In this document: positions 17,225-25,413 of the stretch, piece by piece
Position numbering within the stretch: position 1 is the first letter of the stretch
Layout: every line of letters starts with the position of its first letter
Assembly (NCBI RefSeq): GCF_002262885.1
Contig: NZ_NKYF01000007.1
Span: forward strand, 248,001-312,000
Source: Pseudonocardia sp. MH-G8
Lineage (GTDB): Bacteria; Actinomycetota; Actinomycetes; Mycobacteriales; Pseudonocardiaceae
Reading direction: 5' to 3'
DNA length: 64,000 nucleotides
Program-made: the position numbers and the translations under genes
Notes under the pieces: model-generated
What the model was told of the DNA's origin: nothing
The model's input: only the letters and a program-made list of their open reading frames with translations
The model's database searches: none

Positions 17225-18478
17225 ATGGAGCCCACAGCGACGACGAGCACGGCAGCGGCCGCGGTCGACGCGGCGGTGCAGGCCATGGCGGATGAGCTGG
17301 CCGAGTCGGTCGCCGCGATGGTGCGCATCCCGAGCGTGTCGGGGCACGAGGACGACGTCGCCGGATGGTGCGCGGCGTGGATGGCCGAGCACGGCTGGGA
17401 CGTCGACGAGCAACCCCTCTCCGGCACCGATCTCGCCGCGGGCGAGGAACGCGTCGGGATGCGCCGCAACGTGATCGGTTACCCGCTCGGCAGGCCGGCG
17501 CCGGGTGATCCCGTGCTCGCCCTGAACGGCCACATCGACGTCGTCCCGCCGGGCGACGACGAGGACTGGGAATTCCCGCCTTTCGCGGGGGCACGCAGGG
17601 ACGGGGTCGTGCACGGCCGCGGCAGCACGGACATGAAGGGTGGCATCGGAGCCGGTCTGATCGCGGCGGAGGCGGTGCGCGCCACGGGGATCCGGCCCAC
17701 GCACACCCCGGTCGTCCACCTGGTGCTCGGCGAGGAGACCACGGGGGTCGGCACCCGGCTCGCGCTGCGCGAGCTCGGCGCGCCCACCGCGGTGATCGTG
17801 CTGGAACCGACGGGCAACCAGATCGTCCCGGTGTCGACGGGCCTGCAGTTCTTCGAGGTGCAGGTACCGGGCCGGGCCGCGCACACCTCGGCGCCGTGGC
17901 GCGGGGTCGACGCGCTCGCCAGGATCCTCCCGCTGCGCGAAGCCCTGCTGCGGCTCGCCGACGGGCGCTCCGCCGGCTACCGCCACCCACTGTTCGCCCA
18001 CGTGCCGACCGCGATCCCGTTCGCGATCGGCCGGCTGCACGCCGGTGAGTACCAGGCCTCCGTCCCGGCGAAGGCGACGATGGCGGGACGCATCGGGCTG
18101 CGGCCGGGCGAGGCCGTCGAGGACGTCCGCGCCGCGGTGCACGCGGCGCTCGCGGCCGCGGCAGCGAGCGACCCGGACGAGGTCGAGCTGCCGCACCGGC
18201 TGCGCTGGCTCGGCGACGCCTACCCCGGCTGGGAGACGCCCGCCGACGCGCCACTGGTGACCGCCCTGCACGACGCCGCCGTCGCCGTCGACGGGCACGC
18301 CGTCCACATCGGGTTCACGGCGGGCACGGACACCGGCCAGTACGCCGCGCTCGGCGCGGCAGCCGCGATCTTCGGGCCGGGTGACGCGACGCTGGCCCAC
18401 ACCAGTGCGGAGCACGTCGCCGAGGCCGACCTGGTGCGGGCCGCGCGGACGTTGGCCGCGGCGATGGTCGGGCTCTGA
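17225..18478 (+). CDS. M20-family metallo-amidohydrolase (ArgE/DapE/ACY1-like)
   Basis: A 417-residue zinc-dependent deacylase or peptidase. Metal ligands are seen in LNGHIDVVPPG (His, with the conserved Asp two later), GRGSTDMKGG (bridging Asp) and LGEETTGVGT (catalytic Glu pair), plus a late His in ATLAHTSAEHV. The dimerisation domain (GLQFFEVQVPGRAAHTSAPW) is present. AAGGAG at 17211-17216 sets the start at 17225. It is the first gene of the plus arm, under the tandem palindromes. It could free an amino acid from an N-acyl derivative or dipeptide to feed the pathway; the acyl group is unknown. Confidence 0.88.
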   Translation: MEPTATTSTAAAAVDAAVQAMADELAESVAAMVRIPSVSGHEDDVAGWCAAWMAEHGWDVDEQPLSGTDLAAGEERVGMRRNVIGYPLGRPAPGDPVLALNGHIDVVPPGDDEDWEFPPFAGARRDGVVHGRGSTDMKGGIGAGLIAAEAVRATGIRPTHTPVVHLVLGEETTGVGTRLALRELGAPTAVIVLEPTGNQIVPVSTGLQFFEVQVPGRAAHTSAPWRGVDALARILPLREALLRLADGRSAGYRHPLFAHVPTAIPFAIGRLHAGEYQASVPAKATMAGRIGLRPGEAVEDVRAAVHAALAAAAASDPDEVELPHRLRWLGDAYPGWETPADAPLVTALHDAAVAVDGHAVHIGFTAGTDTGQYAALGAAAAIFGPGDATLAHTSAEHVAEADLVRAARTLAAAMVGL

Positions 18479-19302
18479 TGGGGCGCCCCGAACCCGAGGA
18501 CACCGACGTCCTGCTCACCCTCCAACGGGGCATGCGGGTGTTCGAGCATCTCGTCCAGGCCGGTCCGCAGACGGCGAAGCAGCTGGCCAGTGCGCTCGGC
18601 CTGCGGCTCGGGTCGTGCTACCACGTCCTGCGCACGCTCGTCGCCGACGGTTACGCCGAGCGCGACGCCGAAGGTCGCTACCGGATCGGCGCGCGGACGT
18701 TCGCGCTCGGGCGGCACCTGCAGCAGCGCAACGCCGTGGCCCCCGAGCTGTCGGTGATCCTCACCCGGCTGCACAACGCCAGCGGCGAGACGTCCTACAT
18801 CTCGCAGTGGCGGGACGGCGCCGTGGTGCTCTCGCAGTTCCTCACCGGCAACCGTCCGATCCGCGTCGGCAACCTGGAGATCGGCTACTGCGGTGACATG
18901 CACGCCAGGGCCTCCTGCAAGGCCGTGCTCGCATCCCTGCCCGTCGAGCAGGTCGACACGATCTTCGCCGGGCTGACGCTGCGCCGGCTCACCCCGGGCA
19001 CCGTCACCGACTACGACGAGCTGACCGTCGAGCTGGCCGCCATCCGGCGGCAGGGCTACGCGGTCGACAGGGAGGAGTTCGCCGTCGACGTCTGCTGCGT
19101 CGCGGCGCCCTTCTTCGGCGCGGACGGCGCCCCGCGCGGCTCGTTCACCGTCTCCGTCCCCCATGAGCGGTTCGGCCGGGACCGGGACCGGCTGCTGTAC
19201 CGGGTGCGGGAGGCCGCCGACATGGCGACCTCGCTGCTGCGGTCCGGCCGGCTCGTGGTCCCCGACGATCCCACGCACGAGCAGAAAGCGACCGTCCGAT
19301 GA
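18478..19302 (+). CDS. IclR-family transcriptional regulator
   Basis: A 274-residue IclR protein. The winged helix is in residues 10-70 (TAKQLASALGLRLGSCYHVL is the helix-turn-helix). The effector domain includes SQWRDGAVVLSQFLTG and the conserved region GYCGDMHARASCKAVLA, followed by GYAVDREEFAVDVCCVAAPF. Its ATG shares one base with the M20 stop and its end overlaps E1 alpha (ATGA), so it sits inside the operon it probably controls. It is the likely ligand-responsive switch for both arms through the 17098-17133 palindromes. Confidence 0.92.
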   Translation: MGRPEPEDTDVLLTLQRGMRVFEHLVQAGPQTAKQLASALGLRLGSCYHVLRTLVADGYAERDAEGRYRIGARTFALGRHLQQRNAVAPELSVILTRLHNASGETSYISQWRDGAVVLSQFLTGNRPIRVGNLEIGYCGDMHARASCKAVLASLPVEQVDTIFAGLTLRRLTPGTVTDYDELTVELAAIRRQGYAVDREEFAVDVCCVAAPFFGADGAPRGSFTVSVPHERFGRDRDRLLYRVREAADMATSLLRSGRLVVPDDPTHEQKATVR

Positions 19303-20261
19303 CGACACGGAGTACGAAGGAGCTGGTCGATCACCTGCGGGTGATGTACCGGATCAGGTTCACCGAGGAGACGATCGCCGCCTTGCGCGCCGCGGGCGAC
19401 GTCGTCGGCTCGGTACACCTGTGCAACGGCCAGGAAGCCGTCTACACCGGGGCCGTCGCGGCTCTGGACCTGGCCGTGGACGCCGTGTTCCCGACCTACC
19501 GCGGGCACGGCTGGGCGATCGCCTGCGGGGTACCCCCGCGCGCTGTGCTCGCCGAGCTGCTCGGCAGGGCGGGTGGGATCAACGGCGGGCGCGGCGGGTC
19601 GGCTTACTTCACCGCCCCCGACCACGGCATGTTCGGCGAGAACTCGATCGTCGGCGCGGGTGCCCCGATCGCCTGCGGCGCGGCGCTGTCGGCGACGTTC
19701 GACGGCTCCGGCCGGGTCGCGCTCGCCGCGTTCGGTGAGGGTGCGATGAACCAGGGCGCCGTGCACGAGGCGATGAACTTCGCCGCGGCCCGGTCGCTCC
19801 CGGTGATCTTCCTGGTCGAGAACAACGCCTACTCGGAGCTGACGCCGACCGACACGATGGTGCGCAACGACCAGCTGTTCCGGCGCGCCGCCGGCTACGG
19901 CATGCCGGGGGCTCGCGTCGACGGCAACGATCCCGTCGCCGTCGCCGACGCGGTCGGCAAGGTCCTCGAGCGGGCCCGCGCCGGGCGCGGTCCGGCGCTG
20001 CTGGAGGCGATGACCCAGCGGATCGTCGGGCACTACATCGGCGACGCCCAGCACTACCGGCCCGCGGGCGAGCTGGATGCCGCGCTCGAGGCCGAGCCGA
20101 TCGGGCGCGCCGAGCGGGCCCTGCGCGCCACCGGCGTTGCGGCGGCGGAACTCGACGCGGTGCGCGCCGCCGTTCGCACGGAGCTCGAGGTCGCCGCCGC
20201 GGAGGCGCTCGCCGAGCCACTTGCCGACCCCACCACCGTCCTGGAGCACCTGCATGCCTGA
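19299..20261 (+). CDS. 2-Oxoacid dehydrogenase E1 component, alpha subunit
   Basis: A 320-residue thiamine-diphosphate enzyme subunit. The ThDP/Mg motif is GEGAMNQGAVHEAMNFAA, beginning with the conserved G-x-G and ending at the second Asn region. FPTYRGHGWAIACG is the active-site His loop, and GGRGGSAYFTAPDHGMFGEN matches the phosphorylation-loop region of PDH and acetoin dehydrogenase E1 alpha. It is coupled to E1 beta. No E2 acyltransferase or E3 gene follows, so the pair either borrows another complex's E2/E3 or works as a decarboxylase (inference). 2-Oxoadipate would fit the ALDH7 route; acetoin is an alternative. Confidence 0.9.
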   Translation: MTTRSTKELVDHLRVMYRIRFTEETIAALRAAGDVVGSVHLCNGQEAVYTGAVAALDLAVDAVFPTYRGHGWAIACGVPPRAVLAELLGRAGGINGGRGGSAYFTAPDHGMFGENSIVGAGAPIACGAALSATFDGSGRVALAAFGEGAMNQGAVHEAMNFAAARSLPVIFLVENNAYSELTPTDTMVRNDQLFRRAAGYGMPGARVDGNDPVAVADAVGKVLERARAGRGPALLEAMTQRIVGHYIGDAQHYRPAGELDAALEAEPIGRAERALRATGVAAAELDAVRAAVRTELEVAAAEALAEPLADPTTVLEHLHA

Positions 20262-21258
20262 CGAGCAGCGACTCACCTACGCCGGCGCCGTGAACGCCGC
20301 CCTCGACCGCGCGCTGGCGCAGCGACCGGAGACCCTGCTGTACGGCGAGGACGTCGGCATTCCCGGCGGGGTCTTCGGCGTCACGAAGGGCCTGCACAAG
20401 CGGTTCGGCGACCGGGTCTTCGACACCCCGATCTCCGAGTCGGCGATCCTCGGCAGCGCTGTCGGCGCGGCCATGTTCGGCAGGCGCCCGATCGTCGAGA
20501 TCATGTGGGCGGACTTCGCGCTCGTGGCGTTCGACCAGATCGTCAACCAGGCCGCGAACGTCCGCTACGTGTCCCGCGGCCGGCTGTCCGCGCCACTGAC
20601 GATCCGTACCCAGCAGGGCAACGCGCCCGGTGCGTGCGCCCAGCACTCCCAGTGCCTCGAGGCGCTGTTCGCGCACGTCCCGGGCATCACCGTCGCGATG
20701 CCCGCCACCCACCAGGACGCCCACGACCTCCTGCTCGCGGCGATCTGGCACGACGACCCGACCGTGGTGATCGAGAACCGCACGCTCTACCACGGCGAGA
20801 AGCGCGCCGTCCGGCTCGGCGGGCCCGTGCCCGGGATCGGCGGCGCCGCGATCCGCCGCCCCGGCACCGACGTCACGGTCGTGACATGGGGCGCCATCCA
20901 GCACGCGGTGCTCGACGCCGCGCGGCAGGCCGCGACGGAAGGCATCGACGCCGAGGTGATCGATCTGCGGTGGATCCGACCGATCGACCTGCCGACGGTG
21001 CTCGCCAGCCTGCGCCGGACGGGGCGGCTGCTCGTCGTGCACGAGGCGCACACGGTCGGCGGAGTCGGCGGGGAGATCGTCGCCGCGGTCGCCGAGGCGG
21101 GGGTCCGGCTCGCGACGCCGCCCGTGCGGCTCGGCGCACCCCCGGCGCGGATCCCGGCGGCGCCGCACCTCGCCGCCGCGGTGTTGCCCGGCACGGCAGG
21201 TGTGCTCGGCGCGCTGCGCGGTCTCGCCGGCGACGGGGTGCACGGTGCCGTCGCCTGA
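20254..21258 (+). CDS. 2-Oxoacid dehydrogenase E1 component, beta subunit
   Basis: A 334-residue transketolase-like subunit beginning MPDEQRLTYAGAVNAALD. The family blocks LLYGEDVGIPGGVFGVTKGL, FDTPISESAILGSAVGAAM and DLRWIRPIDLPTVLASL are all present, with a complete C-terminal domain. It starts eight bases before the E1 alpha stop. With E1 alpha it forms the alpha2beta2 ThDP-dependent decarboxylase. Its close tie to an acetoacetate-decarboxylase-like gene rather than an E2 gene is unusual. Confidence 0.9.
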   Translation: MPDEQRLTYAGAVNAALDRALAQRPETLLYGEDVGIPGGVFGVTKGLHKRFGDRVFDTPISESAILGSAVGAAMFGRRPIVEIMWADFALVAFDQIVNQAANVRYVSRGRLSAPLTIRTQQGNAPGACAQHSQCLEALFAHVPGITVAMPATHQDAHDLLLAAIWHDDPTVVIENRTLYHGEKRAVRLGGPVPGIGGAAIRRPGTDVTVVTWGAIQHAVLDAARQAATEGIDAEVIDLRWIRPIDLPTVLASLRRTGRLLVVHEAHTVGGVGGEIVAAVAEAGVRLATPPVRLGAPPARIPAAPHLAAAVLPGTAGVLGALRGLAGDGVHGAVA

Positions 21259-22069
21259 ACGGCCGGTGCACACCGGGGTGCGTGCCGCGGCGATGCCGGT
21301 GTTCGCCCCGCTGTTCCAACCCGGCACCGAGGAGGTGACGGTCCGCTGGCTCACCGTCCACGTGCCGGTCGCGGCGGAGGTGAGCGACGCCGTCCTCCCG
21401 CAGGGACTGACGTCGGCGGCCGAGCCGACCGTCGGGCTCTGGATCGCCGAGTTCATCGGAGCCGAGTTCCACTCGGTGTCCGGGGTGGAGCGGCGGCCGA
21501 GCTACCTGCAGGGCGGGCTGTCGCTGCGCTGCCGCCGGGACGGCGGTGCCGACGGCGCATACGCCCTGCTCACCTACGTCGCCGGGCTCAACCACGGCAT
21601 CCTCGGCCGCGAGCTGTTCGGCCTGCCGAAGAAGCAGCTCCGGTCGGTCACGCTCGACGAGGAAGCGGGCAGGCTGCGGTTCGCCATGACGTCGGCGCTC
21701 GGAGAGCCCCTGGTGGCGGGGGAGGCCGAGCTCGGCCCGACCGCCCATGCGGCACCGGCGCCGGACTGGTTCCGCCGGCACTTCACCGTCAAGGCCATCC
21801 CCAGCGCCGAGGGACCAGGCACGGACGGCCCCGCGTTCGACGTCTGCAAGCTCGTGGAGATCCCGTGGCGGATGACCGACGCCGCCCCCGTCAGGGGCGG
21901 GGCGGCGAGCCTCGTCTGGGGCGGCGGATCGAGCGACCCGCTGCACCTCTTCGCACCCACGCAGCCGCCGAGCGCCCGGTACGGCACCGCCCGCCTCGGC
22001 ATCGACTACGGGAAGTACCTGGCGGACGTCGAGCCGCCCCACGCCTTCGGGCGGCCCTCGTGGGGCTAG
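21245..22069 (+). CDS. Acetoacetate-decarboxylase-family protein
   Basis: A 274-residue protein starting at GTG 21245, which overlaps the E1 beta stop by 14 bases. GRELFGLPKKQLRS matches the acetoacetate decarboxylase motif with the Lys-Lys pair (the first Lys forms the Schiff base in the clostridial enzyme). PSYLQGGLSLRCRR and LTYVAGLNHGILGREL are also family-like. Members of this superfamily also include aldolase/dehydratase enzymes acting on keto acids. In this operon it most likely acts on a beta-keto or oxo acid produced by the E1 pair or SDR (inference). The family call is good, the reaction is not fixed. Confidence 0.78.
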   Translation: MPSPERPVHTGVRAAAMPVFAPLFQPGTEEVTVRWLTVHVPVAAEVSDAVLPQGLTSAAEPTVGLWIAEFIGAEFHSVSGVERRPSYLQGGLSLRCRRDGGADGAYALLTYVAGLNHGILGRELFGLPKKQLRSVTLDEEAGRLRFAMTSALGEPLVAGEAELGPTAHAAPAPDWFRRHFTVKAIPSAEGPGTDGPAFDVCKLVEIPWRMTDAAPVRGGAASLVWGGGSSDPLHLFAPTQPPSARYGTARLGIDYGKYLADVEPPHAFGRPSWG

Positions 22070-22099
22070 CGGCCCCACTCCGTCATCACGGGAGCACAC

Positions 22100-23434
22100 A
22101 TGAGCAACGACGCCATCGCTTCACCACCGGACACCACGGGGGGCCTGACCCCCGGCCAGCTGCGCACCATCGTCGCGGCCTGCATCGGCAACTTCCTCGA
22201 GTGGTACGAGTTCGTCCTCTACGGCTATTTCGCCGCCGTCTTCGCGACGCTGTACTTCCCCCAGGAGGACCAGAGCGTCGGTTTGATGGCCGCGTTCCTG
22301 GTGTTCGGGATCAGCTTCGTGATCCGCCCGATCGGCGGGTTGTTCTTCGGCTACGTCGGTGACCGGTTCGGACGCAAGGTGGCGCTGTCGACGATCATCC
22401 TGATGATCTCGTTCGCGACCGCCCTGATGGGTCTGGTGCCGCCCTACGCGGCGATCGGCGTGGCGGCCCCGGTCCTCATCTTCCTGCTCCGGCTCGTGCA
22501 GGGGGTGTCCGCGGGCGGGGAGTGGATGGGTGCCGTCGCCTACATCATCGAGACCTCGCCCGCGCGGCGGCGGGCCTGGTACGGCAGCTTCCAGACGATC
22601 ACGATCGTGGTCGGGATGCTCGTCGCGGCCGTCGTGTCGCTGCTCGTCACGTCCGGACTGGACGAGGAGCAGGTGCTGGCGTGGGGCTGGCGGATCCCGT
22701 TCCTCGTCGCACTACCGCTCGGCCTGATCGGGCTGTACATGCGGATGAAGCTCGCCGAGCCCGAGGAGTTCGTGCAGGCGTCCGGGGAAGCCACCGCGAC
22801 GCGCTCCCCGCTGATCGCCGTGCTGCGCCACCACTGGCGCTCCGTCCTGCTCGTCGCCGGCCTCGTGTGCTCGCCGACCATGTGCACGTACGTGCTGCTC
22901 GTGTGGGGCCCGACGTTCTTCGCCACGGAACTCGGCTACGCCGACGGGGCGGCACGCACCATCGGCCTGGTCGGGATGGTCGTCCTGATCGGTCTCGTCC
23001 CGCTGCTCGCGCGCTCGTGCGACCGGCTGGGTCGCCGTCCGTTCGTGCTCTTCGGATCGCTCGCCGTCATCGTCACGACGCCGATCGGGTTCCTGCTGGT
23101 GCACACCGGGAACACGGTCGTCGCCGTGCTCGGCATCGCGCTGATCCTGCTGGGCGACGCGATGATGCTCGCCGCCCAGCCCGCGCTGTTCGCCGAACTG
23201 TTCCCGACCGCGCAGCGCTACAGCGGTCTGGCGATCGGCTACAACCTCGGCGTCGTGCTGTTCGGCGGCCTCGGCCCGCTGGTGGCGCAGGCGCTGGTGG
23301 CGTGGAGCGGCTCGTCGTGGTCGCCCGCCTGGTACCTGATGGGTGGGGCCGTGATCTCGCTGATCGCCGCGGTCCTGACGCCCGAGACGCTCGGGGTGCG
23401 GCTGCGCTCCGGTGTGGTGGCCGAGCATGCCTGA
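22100..23434 (+). CDS. MFS transporter, metabolite:H+ symporter type
   Basis: A 444-residue major facilitator with about 12 hydrophobic segments. It has the MHS signature CIGNFLEWYEFVLYGYF and the motif GYVGDRFGRKVAL after TM2. GGGAG at 22090-22094 precedes the ATG. It is the last gene of the IclR-M20-E1 operon, 30 bp after the decarboxylase-like gene. It is a second, proton-driven entry route next to the ABC system, probably for an organic acid or acylated amino acid. It is clearly a different protein from the MHS carrier at 1226 and shares only family signatures. Confidence 0.9.
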   Translation: MSNDAIASPPDTTGGLTPGQLRTIVAACIGNFLEWYEFVLYGYFAAVFATLYFPQEDQSVGLMAAFLVFGISFVIRPIGGLFFGYVGDRFGRKVALSTIILMISFATALMGLVPPYAAIGVAAPVLIFLLRLVQGVSAGGEWMGAVAYIIETSPARRRAWYGSFQTITIVVGMLVAAVVSLLVTSGLDEEQVLAWGWRIPFLVALPLGLIGLYMRMKLAEPEEFVQASGEATATRSPLIAVLRHHWRSVLLVAGLVCSPTMCTYVLLVWGPTFFATELGYADGAARTIGLVGMVVLIGLVPLLARSCDRLGRRPFVLFGSLAVIVTTPIGFLLVHTGNTVVAVLGIALILLGDAMMLAAQPALFAELFPTAQRYSGLAIGYNLGVVLFGGLGPLVAQALVAWSGSSWSPAWYLMGGAVISLIAAVLTPETLGVRLRSGVVAEHA

Positions 23435-23462
23435 GCCGCCGGCGTCCGGGCTGCCGGCCACG

Positions 23463-23823
23463 ATGCGGGCACTGGTCCACGCCGGAGCACCCGCGCATCC
23501 TCGGCAGCGCGGCGCCCGGCACGTTCGCCGAGTACGTCGCGGTCCCGGTCGACTGCCTCGCCGCGGTACCCGCGCACCTGACCCCGGCGGACGCGGGCGC
23601 GCTCGACCTCGCGGCGGTCACCGCCTACCGCGCTGTTCACCGTGGGTGAGCATCCGCGGCACGTCGATGGGTAGTGCGCAGGAGTTCGCCGCCATGGTGG
23701 ACCTCGTCGCGGCGCGGGATCCGGCCGGTCGTCGGGAGTGTGCGACCGCCGGCGGACGGGCCCGCGGTGTTCGCGGAGAGCGTCGCGGCGACGGGATTCG
23801 GGAAGACGGTGCTCGCCGTCGGA
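23463..23823 (+). pseudogene. Decayed zinc-type quinone oxidoreductase (MDR superfamily)
   Basis: Three pieces of one medium-chain dehydrogenase lie in three frames. MRALVHAGAP at 23463 is a normal MDR start. About 23490-23640 reads EHPRILGSAAPGTFAEYVAV and continues to DLAAVTAYRAV in another frame. 23646-23700 reads [20 protein letters not shown], the segment after the Rossmann fold. About 23719-23820 reads [17 protein letters not shown] and ends FGKTVLAVG, the C-terminus. The Rossmann nucleotide-binding domain (roughly 140 residues expected between TAYRAV and SIRG) is missing. It is a non-functional remnant and fills the 412-bp gap between the MFS and RidA genes. Confidence 0.8.
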
Positions 23824-23846
23824 ACGCGATCACACGAGGAGACGGG

Positions 23847-24254
23847 ATGACGGTGCGGAAGTGGAACCCGGAGGGCATGGCTCCGCCGGTCGGTGCGTAC
23901 AGCCACGTGAGCGTCCCGCCGCCGGGCACGCGGCTCGCGTTCGTGTCGGGACAGGTCGGGGCTGCGCCGGACGGGACGATCCTCGCGGGTTGTGCCGCGC
24001 AGACCACGCAGACCTTCGCCAACATCGAACGCATCCTCGACGAGTTGGGTGCAACACCCGCCGACGTCGTCAAGCTGTTCACGATGCTGGTGGGGGAGGG
24101 TGCGTTCGCCGAGTTCGCGGTCGCGCGCACCGAGGTGTTCGACCGCTGGTACCCCGACGGGCGCTTCCCCGCGCACTCGGCCGCGATCGTGGCGGGCCTG
24201 GCGACACGGGAGATCCTGGTCGAGATCGAGGCGGTCGTGGCGGTGCGCGAGTGA
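23847..24254 (+). CDS. RidA/YjgF-family protein
   Basis: A 135-residue protein of the Rid superfamily, whose best-known members hydrolyse reactive enamines/imines from PLP enzymes. It shows the N-terminal [12 protein letters not shown], the central [15 protein letters not shown] and the C-terminal [12 protein letters not shown]. The catalytic Arg of RidA (in the family PARS motif) is replaced by His here (FPAHSAAIV), so classical imine deaminase activity is doubtful. It may belong to another Rid subgroup. GAGGAG at 23835-23840 supports the start. It is coupled by GTGA overlap to a class V aminotransferase, a sensible partner for imine handling. Confidence 0.88.
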
Positions 24255-25372
24255 CGAGCGGGGTCGGGCGGGGAGGCCTCACGTCGGCCGCGTTCCGCGC
24301 CCGCTTCCCGGCGCTGGCGAGGCTGCACTGGTTGGACACGCCCGGTGCGCCGCCGGGGGAGCGCTCGGTGCTGGCCGCGGTTCGCGCGGAGCTGGACGCG
24401 GTCGAGCGGGGTGAGTCGGACTGGGAGCAGCTCGACCGGGCGCCCGACCTGGCCAGAACGGCGTTCGCCGAGCTGCTCGGTGTCGCGGCCGTCGACGTCG
24501 CGGTCGTCGGGTCGCTGGCGGAGGCTGCGGCCACCGTCGCGCGGCACCGCCCGCCTGGTGTCGCGCTGCTGGCCGCCGACGAGTTCCAGAGCCTGCTGTT
24601 CCCGTTCCTCGCCGAACGGTCGCCCGAGCGGGCGGTCACGCTGGCCGTCGCGCGTCCCGGGCAGTCACGGGCGGAGGCGCTGCTCGCGGCGATGACGCCC
24701 GACGTCCGGCTCGTCGCCGTCAGCGAGACGACGACGCTGGACGGTGAGCGGATGCCGATCGGTGCGCTGCGCGAGCGGGCCGACGAGATCGGCGCCGAGC
24801 TCTTCGTCAACGCCACCCAGAGCCTCGGTGTGCTCGACCCCGCGATCGCGACCCACCGCCCCGACTACCTGGCCGTTCACGGCTACAAGTGGCTGCTCGC
24901 CCCTCGCGGTGCCGCATGGCTGTACGCCGCGCCGCACGCGGGGAGCAGGCTGCGCTCGATCGCGCCCGGCTGGAAGACGCCCGCGGAGCCGGGTGCGCTC
25001 ACCGGGGGACGGCCGGCCACCGACGGCCCGCTCGGGCGCTGCGACACCGGGCGCGCCTGGCTGCCGTGGGTGGGGGCGGAGGCTGCACTGCGCGTCATCG
25101 CCGCACTCGACCCGCCGACCGTCGAGGCGCACTGCCTCGGGCTGGCGGAGGCGTTCGAGGCCGGGGCCGTGGAGCAGGGCGCGGTGCCACTGCGCCGCGG
25201 CCCCGGCTCGCACATCAGGGTCGTGCGCGTGCCCGACCCCTCCCGAGTGGCCGCGGCACTGGAGGCACGCCGCGTGCGGGCCAGGATCACCGTGGACCGG
25301 CTGCGGATCGGCGTGCACTACTTCACGGACGAGTCGGATGTCGAGGCCGCGCTGGACGCCCTTCGCGACTGA
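24251..25372 (+). CDS. Class V PLP aminotransferase / cysteine-desulfurase-like protein
   Basis: A 373-residue fold-type I PLP protein of class [14 protein letters not shown] supplies the PLP-contacting region and [20 protein letters not shown] contains the Schiff-base Lys (HGYKW). It begins at GTG 24251 overlapping the RidA stop. The C-terminal small domain is complete ([17 protein letters not shown]). A catalytic Cys loop of true desulfurases is not seen, so an aminotransferase, racemase or kynureninase-like lyase is more likely. The gene ends in a hairpin shared with the convergent redox gene. Confidence 0.82.
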
Positions 25373-25413
25373 CGCCTCAGCACCCGCCGGGACTTCCTCC
25401 TGCTGGGGCGTCA
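25370..25413. terminator. Bidirectional hairpin terminator
   Basis: TGACGCCTCAGCA (25370-25382) pairs with TGCTGGGGCGTCA (25401-25413): 13 pairs including one G-U, with an 18-base loop. Each arm contains the stop codon of one of the two convergent genes. There is no T-run, as is common in actinobacteria. Confidence 0.6.
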
